From the NCBI GenBank assembly GCA_902728285.1, contig CACVBU010000359.1, positions 1,836,386 to 1,900,385 on the forward strand: a stretch of DNA of 64,000 bases. The letters are read 5' to 3'. A program made the position numbers and the translations under genes. The notes below the pieces were generated by a model that saw only the letters and a program-made list of their open reading frames with translations, ran no database searches and was not told where the DNA came from. Within the stretch, counting starts at the first letter, position 1. Each line of letters starts with the position of its first letter. This DNA is from Clytia hemisphaerica (lineage: Eukaryota; Cnidaria; Hydrozoa; Leptothecata; Clytiidae). Below are positions 33,170-45,600 of the stretch, piece after piece.

Positions 33170-36100
33170 ATGGCAGATAATGAAAAAAGGTATACAACTT
33201 TTATTTGATTCAGTTGATACGTTCCTGTATTTGCTTAAAAATTAATGATACCCAATAAATGCCCCTACTGAAACTGAGAACTCATTTTTCCTTGTCAACA
33301 TCAATCTTCAGGTACATAGGTCCATTCAACATGTAGCTTGTTTTTCTTATTTGTTTTGTCCATCCATTTTAGAGCGCACTCAAGAAGAGCATCTCGTAGA
33401 CGTAGTGTAAGTTCTTTTCTATTCAATTTTTTCTGATTTATTAATTTATACACAATATACTTCTAAATTAGGAGAGAACGAAGGAAGTGACAAAATCAAA
33501 CTTAATTTTTCTTTTTACTTTGTTAGACCTGAGACTTTGATTGCTTTGTTTTAGTGCTACACCTACTCTGTCAGCGCTCAGTTACCTATTGCCTATCCAA
33601 GCTACTCGTTCTCTGATTTATGGAACCTAACACCTTTGAATTGAAAGATGAAGGCTCTACCAATTTGTATAATATACATTTTAGATCTGAGTCAGTCTAT
33701 TATATAAAACTATCTTTGATTTTTGTAGTGTTTGAAGACAATTGTTGGAAATAAACAGGTAATGTTTGATTTTTCGCTGTTTCTATTTGACTTTTATTAT
33801 AACCATACTTGGTTTGAGCTATACATGCCTCCTTTTCATGAGATAAATTAGAAGATTTGCAGCATAATAAATTCTAATAGCAACATTTTGCTAATGTTGT
33901 AGTAAAAGTTCTATAAAAATAAAATATTAAACATTAGAAGCATAAAAGTGACTTGTTGGAAAAGTACAATCACTAACAAACAATATTTTCTCCCATTTTT
34001 AGGATGACACCACTGGGTAAATATGGAATTATTTTGTTTGGCAATGCAAAGAATGTTTCCAAAGAAATGTGACCAAACAAAAGAAAAGTTTATTACCAAT
34101 AAGCATAACTTGATCTTCATGGGAAAGATATAATGATCTTGTATTTTGTATTTAGTGAACAGATCTATGAGCACACTTTTAATTTGATGTAGGACCCTCA
34201 CCTTGACAGATAGTTATTAAAGCCAGTATATACATATTATGAAGCTGCTTGCTGATCTTTCAAAAGCAATCCAATTTTTATGATTTACTTGTTGCATGAA
34301 AAGTATAGATATTTGTTTTAATTCTTAAATTCAACACTTTTAACCTCGAAGCAATTCAGACCTCAATTCAATGTTTTACCTGGCTTTAATAAATGATCAC
34401 CTTTTAATGAATTTAATAATAACACAATATAACCATAAATATTTTTTAAGGTAATAAAAAAATGTCATTTTTCATTTTTTGTGAAGTAAAGCAATGGTTT
34501 TTAGGGTCTGTATAATATTATCTTTATCCATAGATCAACAAATCTCCAACCAAGGCGGAAAAGTAAAACAGTTAGTTTTGACCATTACAGGAGTGTGAAG
34601 TAAGCTATATTCATTCAAGCCTGGTTCCCTCAGAAGAGTTCATTTACAATGCTTAATGGAACTTGAAAAGTTGAATGGAAAGTATACTCCTCCATAATGC
34701 TCGTCTCAGACAAATTAATCGTCTCAGTATAAATAGAACTATAACGACAGTTGAGGGAAAATATTTCTTGAGCAGTCCTGTGCGATATATTATAAAGACC
34801 GCTCTGGTCTGCATTTTATTCATTTTGTATAAAGCCTTATATCGAAAGATAAGTTTTTACATCAGACTTCGTGCAGTAAACATGCCACTTTGTTACATCC
34901 TGAATAGGAAACTTCGCTTTTCAACTTTTTATTATAATATCTAACAACTTTGAGAAAATGTTTTTTCGTGTCATGTTTCTATTCTTATTTCCTGTAGCTT
35001 GCATTTGTTACAGTTACTTTAACTAATTTTTTCCAATTATTTACAGGATTTTTGAAAAAGACAGCCCTGAAAAAGGTGTGTCTCGGTTTTTCATTTCAAG
35101 TGCTGGATTTTTCTTTTACTCTCAGGTACCTAATAGCCGTCCCTCCAATTAATTTTTTGAAAATTATCAACCCAGGACATTCTTATTCCAACCCCCGCTT
35201 ATTAATTTTTGGGAAAATGTTTTTGAAAGTTCCCTCTTTTGTCCTAATTTAGCCTGGATATCCAAGCTCAAAATTTTAGAAAAAATAAGTTTTACCTCAG
35301 CCAGACAAAGTTCTAAAATTATAGAGCTTGGTTCACCTAGAAATCAGGTGAACCCCTGTTGACAGATTTTCCTGCATGAATCCCATGGCTGCAAATAAAT
35401 ATATGCACATAATGACATGCATAAATTCAAGATGGTACCCCAACAGTGATAAATCAATTTAGAATGGCAGCCTTGACTATAAAATATAGACAGTGTGGTG
35501 GAAAGTCTGTTTAGACAAAAAGTGCAAAGTGAATTTTGGAGAAATTTTTTTTCAAAATCCAACCCAAAACAGCAATACAAAATTGGCAAACAGAAAAGAA
35601 GAATTGAAGCAAAATAAAGATATACCTTTTTAGTTTTTTACACGATGCAACCAAGTCATAAAGAAGATTAAAACAATAATATCTAAGCAAGTAATTGAAA
35701 AGAAAACAACCAGAACATCTAAAAATTCCCATGTTTTGATCTTCCCGCTTCTTCCCTACCATTATTGTTATTTTTATTTGGAATGCGTGGTCAAACACCC
35801 AAGGGAGATAATTAGATATTCTATTGTTATTTGCTTCGAAGAAGAAAAGTCAGGAAGATTTTCAAAGCAGCGTATGCGCCTTGCTAATCGCCCGCACGGT
35901 CCATCTAAATATTTAGGCGAACACTTCAAGTCGTCTCGCATAATTTCTTATACGCGCGCCACCATTTCAGATCTCTGATTCGCTTGGACCAACCAATCAG
36001 AATATCCGCATAATCATCCTCAGATGAGAATGCAGACGATCTAGGTAAACCAGACCGTAAACATAAGAAATATCAAAATCAAAAAAAAGTTTACGGGCTG

Positions 36101-36606
36101 GATATCCAGGCTAGTCCTAATTCTGCTGTATTAGACTCCTTTACAAAAATTTTCCACCCAGAACATTTTTATTCTAAAAAGGGGGCCCCCCTGCCCGCTT
36201 ATTAAATTTTGATATTTTTTTCCCCCCCCCCCCCCGGCTATTCGATACCTGTGAGTACCTCTGCTATTTTTTAAGACTTGCTACCCATTAATTCAATTTG
36301 AGGAACCGTTAGTAATAGATTTAGTTTTTTATATCATACTCAATAAAAATTCAAAACAAACTAAACATTTTTCCATCATTAAGCTAAAAACACACTTTAG
36401 GCTATGTCATACCTTTCTTTGTTTTGAGCAACCGTATCGTATAAGTAGGTGAAATCTCGGTGGGGTGACTAGTGGCCAACCCATAGCAGTGCCTATAGAC
36501 CAAGAGTAAGGCCTAAAAGCCTGGAACTGTCTATTGTGTAGACTAACACACCTGAACTAATTGACAATTGTTGTTTTGTTTACTTTTAGATGAAGAGGAT
36601 GAAAAG
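33170..36606 (+). CDS. KNL1: KNL1 N-terminal exons with PP1-docking motifs
   Basis: Six small exons: 33170-33189 (MADNEK, good ATG context AAAATGG), 33373-33406 ([12 protein letters not shown]), 33729-33758 ([10 protein letters not shown]), 34505-34599, 35047-35075 (IFEKDSPEK) and 36590-36606 (DEEDEK). The joint SRRRSCLK matches the SILK motif context of vertebrate KNL1, and RRKSKTVSF matches its RVSF motif, both PP1-binding. The stretch after RVSF (RSVKIFEKDS) also parallels the vertebrate protein. For exon 4 an acceptor at 34504 keeps phase. The nicer-looking acceptor at 34533 would break the frame unless a further exon lies between. Confidence 0.7.
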
Positions 36607-39600
36607 GTGAATTTACAACCCTTCTGTGCTCCCTGAACCTCAATATTATTATTTCCGCAACACGTACAGGTGTATCAGAAATTGATTTCTACTTGTGTTT
36701 CTCTATTTTCGTTTGTCAGCTTGACGTAGTATTTTCATTACATCTCCTTTATAATTTTATAACTCTTTCTAGGTTTATTCAGACTTCACACTATAATGGA
36801 GATGTCTTGTGTTTACTCTCGGGTACCTAATAGCCGTCCCCCCCCGCTAATTAATTTTGCGAAAATTTTCCACCCAGGACATTCTTATTCCAACCCCCTC
36901 GCTTATTAATTTTTAGGAAAATGTTTTTGAAAGTTCTTTTGTCCTAATTCTGCTGTATTAGCCTCCTTTTCCAAAGTTTTCCACCCAGGACATTTTTATT
37001 CCAACCCCCCCGCTTATTAAGTTTTGAGATTTATTCCAACCCCCCCCCCCCCGCTTATTCCAAACCCCCCGGCTATTATGTACCCGAGAGTAAGCAAAAG
37101 GTCTTTGTCTAGGGTTGAAGATTATTTTGATAATTGCCCCTTTTTTTAAATGCTCCCCCTCGAATAAACAATCCTACTGCCTAAAATCCAAAAAAAGATG
37201 AACCCCAGGGCATTTATTCGAAGTGATATGGTATATAATTTGTTAGAAGGAGTGACCTATAGTAGGGTTGATAAAGAATGAATGAATAACTGATTACTGG
37301 TTCATTTTTATCTCCTTATTATTGTTTTTTTTTTCTCATAGACTGAATTCTTGGACAAGACGTCTCACGCTGAACACGACATGGACCTCACCAGACTAAC
37401 AGAACTTTCACCCAGTGGGGATGATTTGAATGAAACTCAAAAAATTCAAAATTTCTTTAAATTATTTTCTGATGACAAGCCAACTACAAAAAATGGAATG
37501 GACACGACTCTTGGGATGCCATCTCTACACAGTGAATCACCACATGTAAACAACAATAAAACTATCCTCAATAACTATGACGTTATGGACGAGGCTTCTG
37601 AAACATTTGTGACTTTCCCTCTAGACCGTACCACAGCTGAAAAAGAAACCAAAATCTCTTCTGCTGACTTCTTGAGCAATTTTAAATCAACCAAAGACAA
37701 TTACCTTCAGAGTAATAAACCACCGGAATCCTCCTTAGTCTCTGGTAAAGACTTTCTTGCAAAGCTCATAAGTCATAAGACACCATCAGAAAGCGATGAC
37801 CCACCTCCAGGGGCGATCGCTCTTGAACTTAATAACATTACCATATTAAGCGAAGCTTCAATGAATATTACAGATGATGAGAACCAAAGAGAACTGATGT
37901 TAAATCAACTCAACATGTCTGCTGCTATCAGCCCATCCAGTAAAACAAAAAATAGCTTGGAAGCTCAAATACAAAAAGGATTCTCCGCAACTCCAGTAAG
38001 CAGCTACAGAGACTATTGTTCAACTTTTGGAAAATCACCAAACATCAGCAATATAACTAAAATCGCACTTGGTGATTCACCAACTAAAACAATCTCTATT
38101 CCAGCAACTCAGACTCCTATCTTGGTCACACCCAGAAGAAACGCCAAGGAGACTGCCACATCCATATCAAATGAAACACCATCTTTATCACATGATAAGC
38201 TTGCCCCTAATGAAGACATCAACTCAATTTCACAATCACAAAATGTCATCTTGGTAACACCAAAACGAAGCGTTTCAAAGAAAAGACCAGAAACAGCACC
38301 GGTCAGTGAAGCCAAGTCGACTGGAATTTCGTTAGGTGAAACCTCCGCTTTCGCATCTGTACCCATGAAAAGGATAAAGTTATCAAATGAGGCTGAACCG
38401 GTCAAACTACCCTCAGTGTCAACCATACTTCCAAGGCTTAACCAAACGTCTCCCAAGAAAAACTCAATAGCACCTTCCAGCCAATGGCTGGTGGCAAGCA
38501 GTCAATCACCACAACTTTGTATCCCGACAACTGCCACACTAAAAGTCAACCCTCTTAAATTGCTGATGGAACAAAAAGAGGATACAAACACATCAGTCCA
38601 GACCAAGCTCTCGTCTCTGACCAAACCTCTCCCTATCAACACATTGCCTGGAGGATCACCACCTCAGATACTCAACACAGACACCATATCTTCAATTCAA
38701 AATAAGGATACTAACCCACAAAGCCAATTCAAAGTCGCTGATGAGAAGAAGGATCCACAGAATCGCAGAAAAACGTACACTCTGAGCAAAGACCGAAGGT
38801 TGACAATCCAAGATGTGATTCTGGCTGGCAACGAAAAATGCATTGATGATTCAACCAACTTTGAACAAACTCTTGTGTTCCAACCACCCATTGCTAATAG
38901 TTCAATGATGGTTTTTCCTTCTGATGGCTTGGTGTCAACTGAAAACACACCAAAAGCTGCTCCACTATCGACCAAGGAGACCACATCCAATGAGACATTT
39001 GTTGTCACTGAGACTAAGCAAAAACCAACCCAAAATCACACCAGTCAATCGCTTCAGACTCCTGGATCTGCTGAAAATATTGATGACCAGTTTATACAGT
39101 CTGGAGCAAACGAGGTGCCAATTACAAACAAAACTTTTGTCGTTGAAGAGCCATCAAAGATGGAGAAGATGTCAAAAACGTTGGAAATGAACTTCACTAA
39201 AGAAACTCTTGTCGTAGAAAAACCCACAAAGATGTCGAAAACTATGGAAAAGACCTTCACTAAAGAGACACTGCCTGTAGACGTTTCTTCGCTTGTTGAG
39301 GAACAAGCAAGTTCTTTGGTCTCTCAAGCTATTGCTGAAGCAGATCTATCCATTGCTAAAGAGAACCAACCTACCCTTCCTAATGAAGAAACATTGAAGA
39401 ACGAAATTGTTCAACAGATCATGAGCCAGTTAGCAGTTTCACAAGCTAACACCAATATTGCAGAATCTGTTCCATCTCAACAAAAAGATGAGATTCAAAG
39501 AATGGTGATGAACATGCTCCAGAAATATAATCTACCAACTAAAGAAACAATTACACCTGTTGCCACGGCAGACCAAACTGATAGAGGTATATCTCTTTGA

Positions 39601-42600
39601 TTACCTTAAGGGAACTCATTTTCACGCTTTTGGGTGTCTATCGCGAAAATTAGTTCTGCCAAATGCTATTTTTTCTGAAAATTCTCCAAAACCCCTAGGA
39701 ATATAGAAGAATTTCAGCAAAAAGTGGATGTCAAGCGCGAAAATTAGTTCCTTAAAATGCGCCAATTTAGTACCCTCGCACCCCAAAAATAAGTTGGCGA
39801 AAATTAGTTCCCGCTTAAAGTAAGGTGTTCAGGTTCTCGTGACTTTTCAATTATCATCACTGTTGTTCAACTATTATGAACACCAAAATTAACTTTTTTT
39901 TTTTTCTCACACATTCATTCTCACTCAAGGAGGGATTTTTACTTACTTTTGATACTTTTGATGGGTTCTTTGAGTCTCTCAATCATCCAATTTGGAAATC
40001 CGATGATTCACCATTTCTCTCACACTGTTTGAATCCGCTCTCCTGTAGGGATAATAATTCGGGAGCAGTGGTTCGTCCGGCAGTGTGGAAAGAAAAAGGT
40101 CAAGTTGTCTTTTGAATTTAATTTTTGTGCAGTTTGTGATATTACGAATGTAGAATGGGACAGAATTGAAAAGCTTAGGTCCTTCTTCAGATAGTGAGCC
40201 TCTCCAAATGTTTTTGTGTTTAGAATTTACTTCTTTAAGGTGGCATTTTCGTCCGATTCTCTGGTTTTCGTAGCAGGTGATACCCCCTTTGTTCTCAGAG
40301 TGGTTGAAATTTGGAGAATATTTCTCTAAGATATACCAAGTATAGATGATTTGATATCTTTCTCTACGTCTTTCCAGACTGTATAGTTTTAGAGTTTTAA
40401 GTTTTTCCCAATAGTTCAGTTTTTGTAAAGAGAATATTCCATTTAGGAATGATTTTTGAAGCTGTTCTAGTCGTTGCATTTGGTGTCTCTTGGATGGTGA
40501 CCATAGCTGTGAACAGTAATCAATGTGAGGGATTGCCAATGTCTCCATAGGGTCAGCATTACAGTAGGGTCCCTTGTTTTGAAAGTTCGATATATCCATG
40601 AACTGATACCTTTGACCTTGTCGATTACATTTTCTATATGATTGTCATATGTCATACCCACATCTAAAGTGATCCCAAGGTCTTTGACTGTAGTCTTGGT
40701 CTCTATCACCTTTTGGGTATCAGAGAAGTATTTGGAGAGTTCTTTAAGTTCTTCATTTCTACCATAATTGAGATGTTCAAATTTAAGTCCATTCAATTTC
40801 ATGTTATTCAATCCAGTCCACTCATAGACTGCGTTCATGTCATCTTGGAGCTGAATGATATCAGCATGGTTTTTGATTTCTTTCATTAGACGTGTATCAT
40901 CAGCAAATGATGATAAGAAAGAGTGTAATATCTTTTTGTCAATGTCTTGTATCATTATCAGAAACAGTAGTGGTCCAAGCACAGAACCTTGGGGAACACC
41001 AGAGATGACTTCTGACCTTTCTGATAGTGTGTAGTCAACAGAGACTTGTTGCGTTCTACCTGTTAGAAAGGATTTGATCCAAGCAAGCAGTTTGCCTTTG
41101 ATGCCATTGGTTTTAATTTTTTTCAGAAGAATGGTATGGTCGACTCTGTCGAAAGCCTTGCTAAAGTCAAGGTAGATCACGTCCACATTGTTGCCGTTTT
41201 CTATATGGTGGATAAGTCGTTCTGTGTGAGAGAGAAGTTGGCTCAGGCAGGATCTACCAGATCTGAAACCATGTTGGTTGCAATTAAAAAGATTGTTGTC
41301 TTCAAGATGTTTTTGTATCTTACTTCTGACAATTTTTTCGAAAATTTTTGAGACATTCGAAGTTAAAGCGACTGGTCTATAGTTTTCTGGTAAACCTTGA
41401 TTGCCTTTTTTGAAGATTGGTGTGATGTAGCTTGATTTCAGTAGATGGGGAGTTTGACTTTTGTCTAGAATATTTCTCCAGATAAGACAAAGAGGAGTTG
41501 CAAGTTGTTGTCTGGCTTTTTTGAGCAGGATGGCAGGGAAACCATCAGGTCCAGGGGCAGAGTTTGAAGATAGGGTGTTGATTTCGTTGATAAAATCAGC
41601 TTCTGTGAGGTCTATATCACATAGTTGAGAAGTGTTGTTGTCATTTTCATTCAGGTCGTATCTCTCCAATGGTTGAGTAAAGGCAGAACTGTATTGGTTC
41701 TGAAGTATGTTAGCCATACGTTTACTGTCATTTGTAAGTTCATTTGTTGACGGATCTATTAAGGGTCCAACCTTGGGTTTATGCTTTGAAAACTTCTTTG
41801 CATAGGCATAGAAATATTTAGGATTAGATTTAATTTTTGAAGTAGCATCAAGTTCTTGCTTTTGTCTTTCATTTATGTGTGACTGTTGAAGCTTGAGTTC
41901 AATATCAATAAGTTTCTGTGCGGTTTTGTTCGTTCGATGCTTTTTTTTAATTTTGATCTATTACGCATTAAAACACGTCTGTCTCTTGGGATTATTTTAT
42001 AAGAATGTTTTGGTTTTCGAGCTGGTACTTTGTTTGCTGAAATAACTGATATACACTTATCAATAAAAGTTTCGTATTGTTTCTCTGGGTCTGAGGTTGA
42101 GTGCAAAGTCTTACGCCAGTCAATACATTGTAAATCTTTGTTTATGGCTTCCCAATTTATATTTTTGTTAAGAAAATTAAAATTATCGAATTTGCTGTTC
42201 AAAGTTTTTTTGTTTTCAACCTTTCTTGTTTCAGTAAAAGTCAAATGTGTTAAAATGTCTATTAAGTGATGATCTGAATGGACTGTAGGAATAACATCAT
42301 AATCAAATATCATTTCATGATTGTTTGTCAATAGAAAGTCTAAAATATTTCCATCTGAATGAGTTTCTTTGTGAATGGATTGATTCAGGTTTAGGTGTAT
42401 CATGAAATCTTGTAAAGCATTTAAAAGTTGTTTATTGCAATTTTCAGTTGGGGTGTATCTGTCATTGAAATCACCGCAGATTACAATGTCTGGGGTGTAA
42501 TCTTGAAGTGATTCAATTTTTGATATTGTAGAAGAAATCAATTGGATAAATTCTGGAGCGTCCGATTTATGGAGTTTGTTTGTTGGTTGCCTGTAAACAA

Positions 42601-45600
42601 TGCCAAGAACAATATTGAATTGTTTAGAGTAGAGTAAAAGGGCTTCGTTGACTCCATTTGAGAATTCCAGTAGTGGAGTGAAAAAAGGGGCAACATCTTC
42701 ACGAATGTATAATGCAACACCGCCACTGTATCTACCATGTTTGGCTTTTGGTCGATTTCGATCCTTTTTAAAAATTCTATAACCTTGTATCTCAAGCTCA
42801 GCTTTATTGTGATGTTTCGACAACCAAGTTTCAGTTATAACTAAAAATATTTGATTGTCAGTGTGTAGAATGTCACGTAGGTATGGAACTGATGACGGTT
42901 TTGTTTGTGGGCACAAGCCTTGGATATTAAGAAATGAATATTTTGTTATTGGTGTAACGTTGGATATTGATGGTTCGGTAGATGGTTTGTTCGGTTGAAA
43001 TTCAGGTTTTTGGATTGCATCAATGGTTGTGGAAGGATTGGAGGATGGAATCTTAGTTGATTGTTCTGATGGAATCTTAGTTGATTGTTCTGATGATTTG
43101 GAAGTTGAGGTGGCTGTTTCATTTCGTCTCGTATCAGTGACAGCATTTCTGTTCTGAAATTGTCCAATAGTTTCTGAAAATCCAGCTGTTGAAGGGTGTT
43201 CGGTGAGCTGATCTTTCTTTGTGTAGGGGGCTTGCGCTTGGTGCCTTTTACATGAACAAAATTACAGTTGTCATTAAAGCACTGACTTATTTTGATTGAT
43301 GATGAACACATTCTTGGATGGAAATGAGGGCATTTTGTTCCTGCGTTGCATCCTTTAGGGCTTTTGTTGCCATGTCTCATCAGCTTCGGACAAGCTTTGG
43401 GATGTTTGTACTTGCAGCCGTTTCCTTTAATACCATGTTTGCATTTTCCCTTTTTATAGAAAATGCAAATAAGTTCCTCGTTTTCGTTATTTTGAGAAAG
43501 GTTTTCTTTTGGAGAAAAGTCACTGCTTTTTGAAAAATTGTTATTTTGTGAATTTGTTTCTGTGATATTTTCTGAGGTAAGCATGATACTGTTTTGGATT
43601 TCTCTTTGAAATTTATTTCGCATAAACTCAGTTCTTCCTAGGTAGATATCGCTGTCCTGTCTGTTGGTGACAACAATATTTGGTGATAATGGTATATGCG
43701 GAAGAGTTCTTCTTGATGATGGAATACTAACATTTTGGTTAATATCTTTAATTGTATTAGGAGATCGTTCATGTAATATGGTTCTTTTTGGTGATGGAAG
43801 ACTGGTGCGTTCGAGAATAGATTTAGTTTTAATTGCAGTAGATTCTTCTTGGAACTTGGTTGGTGGTGAAGTTTCGTGATTATCACTGGTTTGAGGTTTG
43901 GAGTTTGGAAAGTTGGCAATTTTCGTTTGGCATGATGTGCATATGTAACAGACACCTGGAATGTTGAATATGGGAAATCTCAATTCTTTGTTTTCAGTCA
44001 TTAAGTTCATACTTTTGAGATGGTCAATATAGCACTGTTTGTGAACCTCTTGGCCACACACAATACAGTTAATAAATGGTTGATGATCGAGTTTGATTCT
44101 GTATGGTTCAGTGCAGATTTGACAAATGTCTTCAAAATAATTTTTTATTTTTAGGCAAAGCTTCTTGACAGCTTCATCTTTAAGTCGGATGGTGTCGACA
44201 GGAGCTTTGGATAGAAAAGATAGAGTGTCCATAATAACGTCCTTGTTGAACGACGATTTCAGAGAATTTATGTTTTCTTTCGTAGGATTTTCTGGATTGT
44301 ATGATCTGAGGCAATCTCTGATTTTAGGTGTTGAAGCCTGCTCTGCAAGTTCAGCGAGGGATGTTTTCCAGCCTTGAATCACGTCCGAAGAGACACCGTT
44401 AACTTCAGTAGATTTAGACATTTTAGGTAGTCTCCGCAACGGAAACCAGAGACTGGAGCACTTAACTGGTATATAATGAATGTAGTAGGAGTCAGTCTAA
44501 ACCATAGAATTGCGAAAAGATGAAAAGTTACCTGATCAGCTGCACATGGGAATATCAGATTCACTGTCATGTGCAGCTGTTCCTCAGGATTTGGCAACAG
44601 GACCCTTGTTGCTGACTTGGAAGTAAAAATATAAACGTATACCTCTATGATCCAGGGCTAACCTGGTGTGTTAAAGCAATGTGGTCTTTAGTAATCTTTT
44701 CTTGCAGAGAATTATGGTACCACAACTGGTCCAGTAGCGATTGATGTTAGCCAGAGATCCAATGAAATATATATGGCCAATTTTTGTTATTATTTGATTA
44801 TCTTTGATATTGATCCAATTGATACAACCAATACCAAAAAGGTAATAAAAACTTTTGAAGGAAATAAAAACTAAAAGTGAAAAAATAAAAAGTAAAAACA
44901 AGATTTCAAAAGAACTTCAACAATCTGAAGTTAAAATCAGAATTTTTGCAAAAACCGTTGGGAAAAAATGAATGAAGGTGAAAGAATAGGCTGATTCGTG
45001 AAATTTTGTCTACGCCAAAATTTTTGATTTTCGATTTGCGTACAGAAAATCTATCCACTAAAGATAATATCATTATCATTGAAAAAGAGAAATTGATTTT
45101 ACTATAGAATTTACTTTCTGAATTAACTCTTTTTTATTTGCAGAACCGACAGAACTTTTGATGGACGTGCAAGCGCCTGACGGAATGGAAGATTCTGAAA
45201 TCACCACTAGTATGAAATCCCTCCAAAACTTCGACTTCGACTTCGAAGTGTCACCAACCCTTGCAAAATCATCTCCTACTTTTGAAAATGAATCTACAAG
45301 CCCTGTTGAACATCCGAAAAGTCTTGGTCAAAAACCATCAACGCCCCAGAACAATGCAACTCCAACTAAAGATCTGACAAAACAATTTGATGAAGGTGAA
45401 CAAACACTCAGGAGATCTGCTAGAAAGGTGAATTTGATATATTTTTCACTCTTTCCGTGAATGTTTCACATCCTTGAATTGACCAATCTTGCTCCACATC
45501 TATGTCAATCCAATGTGAAAAAGCTTGTGAATTAAAATTGACGATTAAGCAAATGTTATCACTTTTATTTAAAAACAAAACCTTTAAGCAGTCGATATTG

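Larger units (their letters stand above)
39860..44620 (-). mobile_element. CR1/Jockey-group LINE in a KNL1 intron, frameshifted
   Basis: A nearly full-length non-LTR retrotransposon lies antisense in the intron between KNL1 exons 7 and 8. In minus-strand order it has ORF1 (44439-42946), an apurinic-type endonuclease (42916-41873) and a reverse transcriptase (about 41873-39979). ORF2 is broken by two frameshifts, one near the A-run at 41942-41949 and one near 40565, so it is no longer autonomous. The 5' and 3' limits are approximate. Confidence 0.8.

Noticed and set aside
35511-35798. Transposase of the 864-bp element
   Set aside because: The frame is short, has no DDE or zinc motif and shows AT-driven composition.
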